From: Tritrichomonas musculus
Taxonomy: Eukaryota; Parabasalia; Tritrichomonadida; Tritrichomonadidae
NCBI GenBank assembly: GCA_039105265.1
Contig: JAPFFF010000018.1
Coordinates: 1,922,001 to 1,986,000 of the forward strand
Reading direction: 5' to 3'
Length of the DNA stretch: 64,000 bases
The notes below the pieces were generated by a model. The model worked only from the letters and a program-made list of their open reading frames with translations. It had not been told where the DNA came from and ran no database searches. The position numbers and the translations under genes were made by a program. Below, one piece after another: positions 60,101 to 64,000 of the stretch (positions are counted from its first letter, which is position 1; the number at the start of each line of letters is the position of its first letter).

Positions 60101-60791
60101 GACCGTATTCACTCAGGAAATATGATTGATGCTCACCAATGTTTATAGCGTATTTTGAAATAGGTTCTATATGATTATTACTTAAAGATATGATGTCCGA
60201 TTCTGAATATAAAGTAAATAAATTGAATTTTAAAATGGCTAATGAAGGACTTGCTATACTAAAGCATTTATCTGGATGAAGAAAAGATACTTGTGTTATA
60301 CCAAATATATCAAACGTACGTATTTTCATGCCTGTTTCTAAATCAAATAAAAATGTAGAAAACCCTACTGTATTTATCATAATGAAGTGTGGATTTGGCG
60401 GATAAAGAGATAAGAGAATTTCTCCTTTTTCAGCAATATGACGAAAGCTCGAAATATATGAACAATCATCATTTGACCACTTAACAATTGTTCCATTTTT
60501 TGAGGCTGATACGAAGTAATTATTTTCGGTTTGAATAATATCTGTAACAGGTGCTGTATGCGCACATAAAATGCAAACATGCGACAATGTTTCAAAGTTT
60601 TCTGTATAAATTAAAATTGGTCCTTCTAGTGTTCCAGCTGCAATAAGATTTGTCATTTGAAAGAAACTACTTTGAAATAGCTTTCCAGGTTTAATTGCAC
60701 AAAATTTTGTATATCTAAAGTTGCTTGGTGTTTCATATTTGATTTGCTGAATTCCAATTTGCAAATCGAAACTATTTGTTGATTCATTCAT
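57105..60791 (-). CDS. WD40 protein, WDR7/rabconnectin-3beta-like
   Basis: 1228 residues. N-terminal WD40 repeats include the telling run HTAPVTDIIQTENNYFVSAS followed by KNGTIVKW, which parallels the GHTA-x-ITCL..YIVSAS-x-G..LWD segment of WDR7. A low-complexity Ser/Pro/Lys linker spans about 690-800, a helical region about 830-1080, and a short C-terminal beta-propeller part ends KIYWSDPAHCHFSV, like the last strand of WDR7. In animals WDR7 with DMXL proteins regulates V-ATPase assembly on endomembranes; that role here is inference. Somewhat shorter than human WDR7. The first about 300 codons (59.9-60.8 kb) are AT-rich while the rest is much less so. Divergent from the gene at 61083. Confidence 0.7.
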   Translation of the reverse strand: MNESTNSFDLQIGIQQIKYETPSNFRYTKFCAIKPGKLFQSSFFQMTNLIAAGTLEGPILIYTENFETLSHVCILCAHTAPVTDIIQTENNYFVSASKNGTIVKWSNDDCSYISSFRHIAEKGEILLSLYPPNPHFIMINTVGFSTFLFDLETGMKIRTFDIFGITQVSFLHPDKCFSIASPSLAILKFNLFTLYSESDIISLSNNHIEPISKYAINIGEHQSYFLSEYGLIRTKNRDWELLSPFTMSKLLSGKVKKRISHDFISNVKWSNPTTFCISTYGSRFVIYNIEIVKNNDFTEPRLVNAIPVTSPIETVCNHFLFFSINLSQTDQLMAKKKAKINKAQSATSIEFNNNRTDQNPQAISLQSFNQGPMNDCRIVLTPKPRKILSLKIDGTFSMNFFNRYPRLYHVPRVSSARVVETNGGKVFYISNWEKGGHSTLKHICNRRITSLLSRESQRLKLEVIAGCSDGTVSFFSENTSKPFHTEIVLSSPVIGLVHLPLKYRGRLTMLVIGNDGSAALLKNNKVVMHYANFMMKLVAAYYHEVDQCLIFKRIDESFIVFKIDEPGPVLLTSSLPKGSTLVWSLNEMQNETGVYNENFYTNVDYITVKHGLKLNSDSALKTNNVRFGRNSWFYSSVGISNFINVHNRRYKLFAKFINQLFQQKSDGFFPHSQSLTFASSLNDHSNIEMSDNSDLDDSEDEMITSTSSSTFSSKTSSSSGVVHFDLSNVKPAMKKKKRFDFSKESTFSKHLNNNLNPLSTSEPSFKPLIPKPLTKQVTVKKMLPKPLTAQKPPPVVSSPPASAPNDDFGQFPKSQSIQSLVNWISPQKPSFKLKQSPNVYQKIIDSLSLVIVGESKKTATFFFPEYRICGNMAFILSDKNSVKNMIIKTLISGETSDEQHPELILPFGNLLSCGNYNIEMAASIECNRLIDCVTPEIASNLMHSIPLNSSSKSHLFITSIVAFTHPNLVPRKKYQELLSFLVMMTMSQHGSSSLALSILIRGFEFWSNVNSNSKVNLFSKLIDCFIRVERPKALEDIFFSAAIDNLEDFFEAMKNEISTSFYSKSSQKVLKKFIDLMSKVAFSDPQKCGTQIALSLVNIASEFEALQSLIADEIGTYSIFFTSVAILNNFIVIGSKNGYISVFKNFKLVIYERAFASMIDYVSIGPNAQFCAAISVSVAKAIIFALPAPGILNSFHKRSGIETSLEKVGGHYKIYWSDPAHCHFSVAD

Positions 60792-61082
60792 TGTAAAAGA
60801 AGAAAAGGTTTATTTGTAACTTTTTCAATTTTTATCAAATTATATTATTAGTATTATCTGGACAAATATTTAATTATATCATTTATTTATTAGATTAAAT
60901 GTTAACAAAATATAAATAATATTAAAACATATTTTAATTTATATGTTTTAATAAATTAGTTATTGAAGTAAAATCATATTTAATATTAAATTTTCAATTA
61001 ATTAATTTCAGTGGATTTTAAATTCATCGTTTTCGTTTTTGTATCAAATAATTTAACAAAAAGTGAATGAACGAATTTTTTT
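60792..61082. promoter_or_regulatory. Divergent intergenic region
   Basis: 291 bp of AT-rich DNA between divergent start codons; it must hold both promoters. It contains TCAATTAATTAATTTCAG and ATTCATCGTTTTCG near the right gene. No firm motif call. Confidence 0.35.
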
Positions 61083-62192
61083 ATGGAATTTACTTATCCA
61101 GTTATTCCAAAAAATGTAATACGATCAGATGGAAAAGTAAAGAATGTAAAGCGATATAATTCATCATTACAATCAGGTAGACATAGTTCTTTTCGGAATT
61201 CAAATCGAGGACCTAGAAATGTTGTTTGTTTTGCGGAAAAACTTATTCCGCTTCGACGTGCCTTTATTGAAATGTCTGACAAATTGCATCAATTTTCTGC
61301 TGAATGTAATATCGATATAATTCAACCATCTTTAATGAGCCAGTATAAGATTCTTGAAAAAGAATATGAAATTTTTTGCACTCAAGCTAATGTTATACTA
61401 AGCTCTATTCATCCATCTACATCTATTACAAATTCGTTAGTAACGTCAACTAATATTAAACAGGCAAACCAAGTTATCAAAGAATGGACTGAGTTAATCA
61501 AAAAATTTAATTCAATTACGAGCGATGGATTGATGCCACATTTTCAAATAATTTCTAAAGAATTTGGCGGACTTAAAACAAATGTTAGAGATATTGTACG
61601 ATTATTTTCCAATAGTAATTTAATGCCAACTGTGAATCCATCTCTTGTCCGTAAAATATATTCCCAAATAGAGGAATACAAACGATTTTATTTCGAACTA
61701 TACAGAAAAGTTGAATTCCATAAACCTTTTACATATAATGCTGAAAATGCTATTCCCGGCATTCAAAAATTAATTAAATCGATAGGTACAATTTTTTTAT
61801 ACGAGTTTCCAAGTATTACCATGTCTACGAGTGAAATAATGATGAAAAAGAATCAAGTTACATATCAATGTGAATATTTGTTAAGTTTGGCCAACGGAAC
61901 CTCCAAATTCACTGAATTAGGAAATGAAACAATTGAAAGTTTTAAGAAACTTAATGACCATTTTAAATCTTTATTTGATTTTCTAAAAATTCCGTTTTCA
62001 TTAGAATTGACATTTAATGAAGAGGATCCTTTCGTTGAGGAGGAAGAGGAAGAGCCGGAAGAAGTCAACGAGACATTAGAACCAGATGAAATAGCCCTGA
62101 AAAACAAAAAAGCTGTTGATTCAATGAGGAAGAAAATAGAAGACATGACAGTGACAATTCTGAATGCAAGCTCAAGCAAAGAGAAAATATGA
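61083..62192 (+). CDS. Unknown protein, 369 residues
   Basis: A basic, Ser/Arg-rich N-terminus (about 1-45), then a mostly helical body with regularly spaced hydrophobics (about 50-300), an acidic patch EEDPFVEEEEEEPEEVNE (about 315-335) and a C-terminal amphipathic helix. No signal peptide, membrane helix or catalytic motif. I do not recognise the family; the layout suggests a cytosolic or cytoskeletal adaptor. Codon use and an uninterrupted frame support a real gene. Confidence 0.75.
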   Translation: MEFTYPVIPKNVIRSDGKVKNVKRYNSSLQSGRHSSFRNSNRGPRNVVCFAEKLIPLRRAFIEMSDKLHQFSAECNIDIIQPSLMSQYKILEKEYEIFCTQANVILSSIHPSTSITNSLVTSTNIKQANQVIKEWTELIKKFNSITSDGLMPHFQIISKEFGGLKTNVRDIVRLFSNSNLMPTVNPSLVRKIYSQIEEYKRFYFELYRKVEFHKPFTYNAENAIPGIQKLIKSIGTIFLYEFPSITMSTSEIMMKKNQVTYQCEYLLSLANGTSKFTELGNETIESFKKLNDHFKSLFDFLKIPFSLELTFNEEDPFVEEEEEEPEEVNETLEPDEIALKNKKAVDSMRKKIEDMTVTILNASSSKEKI

Positions 62193-62765
62193 TGAGACTA
62201 TAAAACATTTTTTTTAAGCGACTTATTTGATTAAGGCACATTGAATTAATGATTTTAAAATTTTTTTTATGTTGATTATTAAAAATAAAGCTTCTTTTTA
62301 ATATCAATATTTTGTTTTAATTAAATGAACATCAATTTAGCATTGATACTTTCATTATGGAGATTATCAAATTGATAATTTGCATTTTCTTATTTACAAG
62401 CCAATGCCCAAGATAAAAACTAATTATCAATAACCATATAACATATTTTATAAATAACAATAAATAAACAAATAGGTTCATATGTAATTACATAAAATTC
62501 AAATGAATTTGGTATATATATAAAATGAGAATGAGCGTTTTTGGAAACAATATACTTTCGATGAGAGAGTTGGATGCTCATGCATATTAAGCTAGTTTTA
62601 TGAATTTTTCCAATTGTGGAGATAATATAAACAAATAATTTTCAGGGGATTTATAATTACAAATTCAATATCCTGGTAAATTTGCATTGTATGTTATGGA
62701 CTGTGATGAAGTCAAACAAAAAAAAGAAAATACAAATCAAATTTAATTATTATTTAATTAATTAC
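62193..62765. other. AT-rich intergenic region
   Basis: 573 bp between two convergent genes. No ORF, RNA or repeat seen. Confidence 0.5.
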
Positions 62766-64000
62766 TTAATATTCTTTTAAATCGATCTTTACATTGGAAG
62801 GTATTGATTTTTCACTTATTTTTGTTCCTTTAATAGCATATTTGTCAATTACAAAGAGCTCAGGATTTTCCTCAAATTCAATATTGAATTCAATATTCAT
62901 AAGATTTCTACAATTTTCGAAGCAACTTTTTTCAATATGCTTAACATGAGAGGTGATTAAAATTAATTCAATTTGAGATGATTTGAATGCTCCTGTTCCA
63001 AATGAGACCAACATTGAATTTTTTTCGAATTCAACTTTTGTTAAATTATTGCAATTTTCGAAACAATATGAACAAATACGCTTGATATATGATGGTATAA
63101 ATGCTAGTGTAATATCACGGCATGTAAAAACAAGAATATCGAAATCTTTACTATTTTTATTCGATTTTCCAATGATCATTTTTCGATTGTTATCGAGATA
63201 TTTGTATTCTTTATTTTCAGGTGATAATTTAATATCAACCAATTTTGGAGTATTTTGACACCACCCTTCTCTTAATTCAATAAGATTTGCAGGAATATGC
63301 AAATCTTCAATTGAAGAATGACCAAAAGCATAGGAATCAATAAATTTAAGGCGTGAGTTTTCTGGTATATTCAATTTTTTTAGATTTTTACATGAACTAA
63401 AAGCACAATAAAAAATACCAGTAACATTGCTTGGTATTGAAATGTTCTCGATTTTGCTTTGTGAGAATGAGCTTTGATGTATTGATTGGAGTTTTGAATT
63501 ATCATCAAATATAATATTTTTTAAGGAGCATTGAGAAAAAGTAAAGCTATGGCATAATAAATGATTGAATTGCTGTTTCATTTAAATCATCACTTCCAAT
63601 TGAAATCAATTGCGAATTTTGCTCAAATTGAATACTTTTAAGAGTTTTACATAGTTCAAAACAAAATGGACTGATGTATTTGATACTTGATGGAATAAAA
63701 GCACTTGTTATGTCACGGGACGCAAATTCAAGAACATCAAATTTATCAAGATATTTAAAGCTTTTAATTTCTGGAGAAATGAATACAGCATGCAAACATG
63801 GTGTATTTTTGCACCATCCATCAATGGTATTTCAAATGACTTGGTATTTCAAATGCAAGAATATGGCTTCCATAAAATGCTCAATATCCAATTGTTTTTA
63901 ATTCTGGATTTGGTGGTATTCTAAGTATTTTAAGACCACGGAAGTTATTAATCACAATTTTTTGAAGATGTGATGATATGTCTACAAATACAAAACTTGT
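62766..64000 (-). pseudogene. BspA-like leucine-rich repeat gene, frameshifted, runs off the window
   Basis: The 3' part (62766-63581) encodes LRR_5 repeats with the family spacer (MIIGKSNKNSKDFDILVF) and a TAA stop. The 5' part (63547 to at least 63830) continues the same protein in another frame (ISPEIKSFKYL, SSIKYISPFCFELCK); the two overlap at 63547-63581, so a frameshift lies there. The spacer module in the 5' part lacks the usual IIGKS segment, which suggests a further small deletion, and beyond 63830 the frame is unclear again. Probably a decayed host paralogue of the gene at 53357; a sequencing error is possible. Confidence 0.7.

Overview
The window is very AT-rich eukaryotic nuclear DNA with long intronless genes and short intergenic gaps. 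It carries families typical of parabasalids: BspA-like leucine-rich repeat proteins, a DUF3447-type ankyrin protein joined to a kinase-like domain, a caspase-like clan CD family, and stop codons that overlap a TAAA motif. I infer a trichomonad (Trichomonas/Tritrichomonas type). No search was run, so the species is not asserted.

Layout. (a) 1-7.4 kb is a gene-poor, transposon-rich segment. It holds a decayed unknown coding region split by a 1.15 kb foldback element with a 5-bp target duplication, a small TA-flanked MITE, and a broken pogo-like DDE transposase. (b) 7.4-49.3 kb is the main feature: 19 intact copies of the gene for ribosomal stalk protein P1, in alternating orientation, interleaved with 14 tRNA-Asp(GUC) genes, 10 tRNA-Arg(UCU) genes (2 damaged) and 3 tRNA-Arg stubs. 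Neighbouring copies are mostly head-to-head or tail-to-tail, so the region is a chain of nested palindromes. Two near-identical caspase-like genes lie inside the array. Two islands of other genes interrupt it: a C2-domain gene disrupted by a TA-flanked foldback element followed by a 2652-residue DEAH helicase/RBR protein (22.7-33.6 kb), and a DUF3447-pseudokinase gene (35.3-37.2 kb). (c) 49.6-64 kb is ordinary gene-dense sequence: an SF1 (Upf1/Sen1-like) helicase, a BspA-like LRR gene, a truncated glycine-rich protein, a WDR7/rabconnectin-3beta-like WD40 protein, an unknown 369-residue protein, and a frameshifted BspA-like gene running off the end.

How it fits together. The P1 and tRNA genes all serve translation. 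Their coding parts are almost invariant while their flanks are mosaic, which suggests repeated inverted duplication with homogenisation. The P1 proteins differ mainly in an in-frame repeat in the acidic hinge and in a one-base change that alters the extreme C-terminus, the part of the stalk that normally contacts translation factors. DNA-element insertions can be dated against the array, because sibling spacers preserve the empty site.
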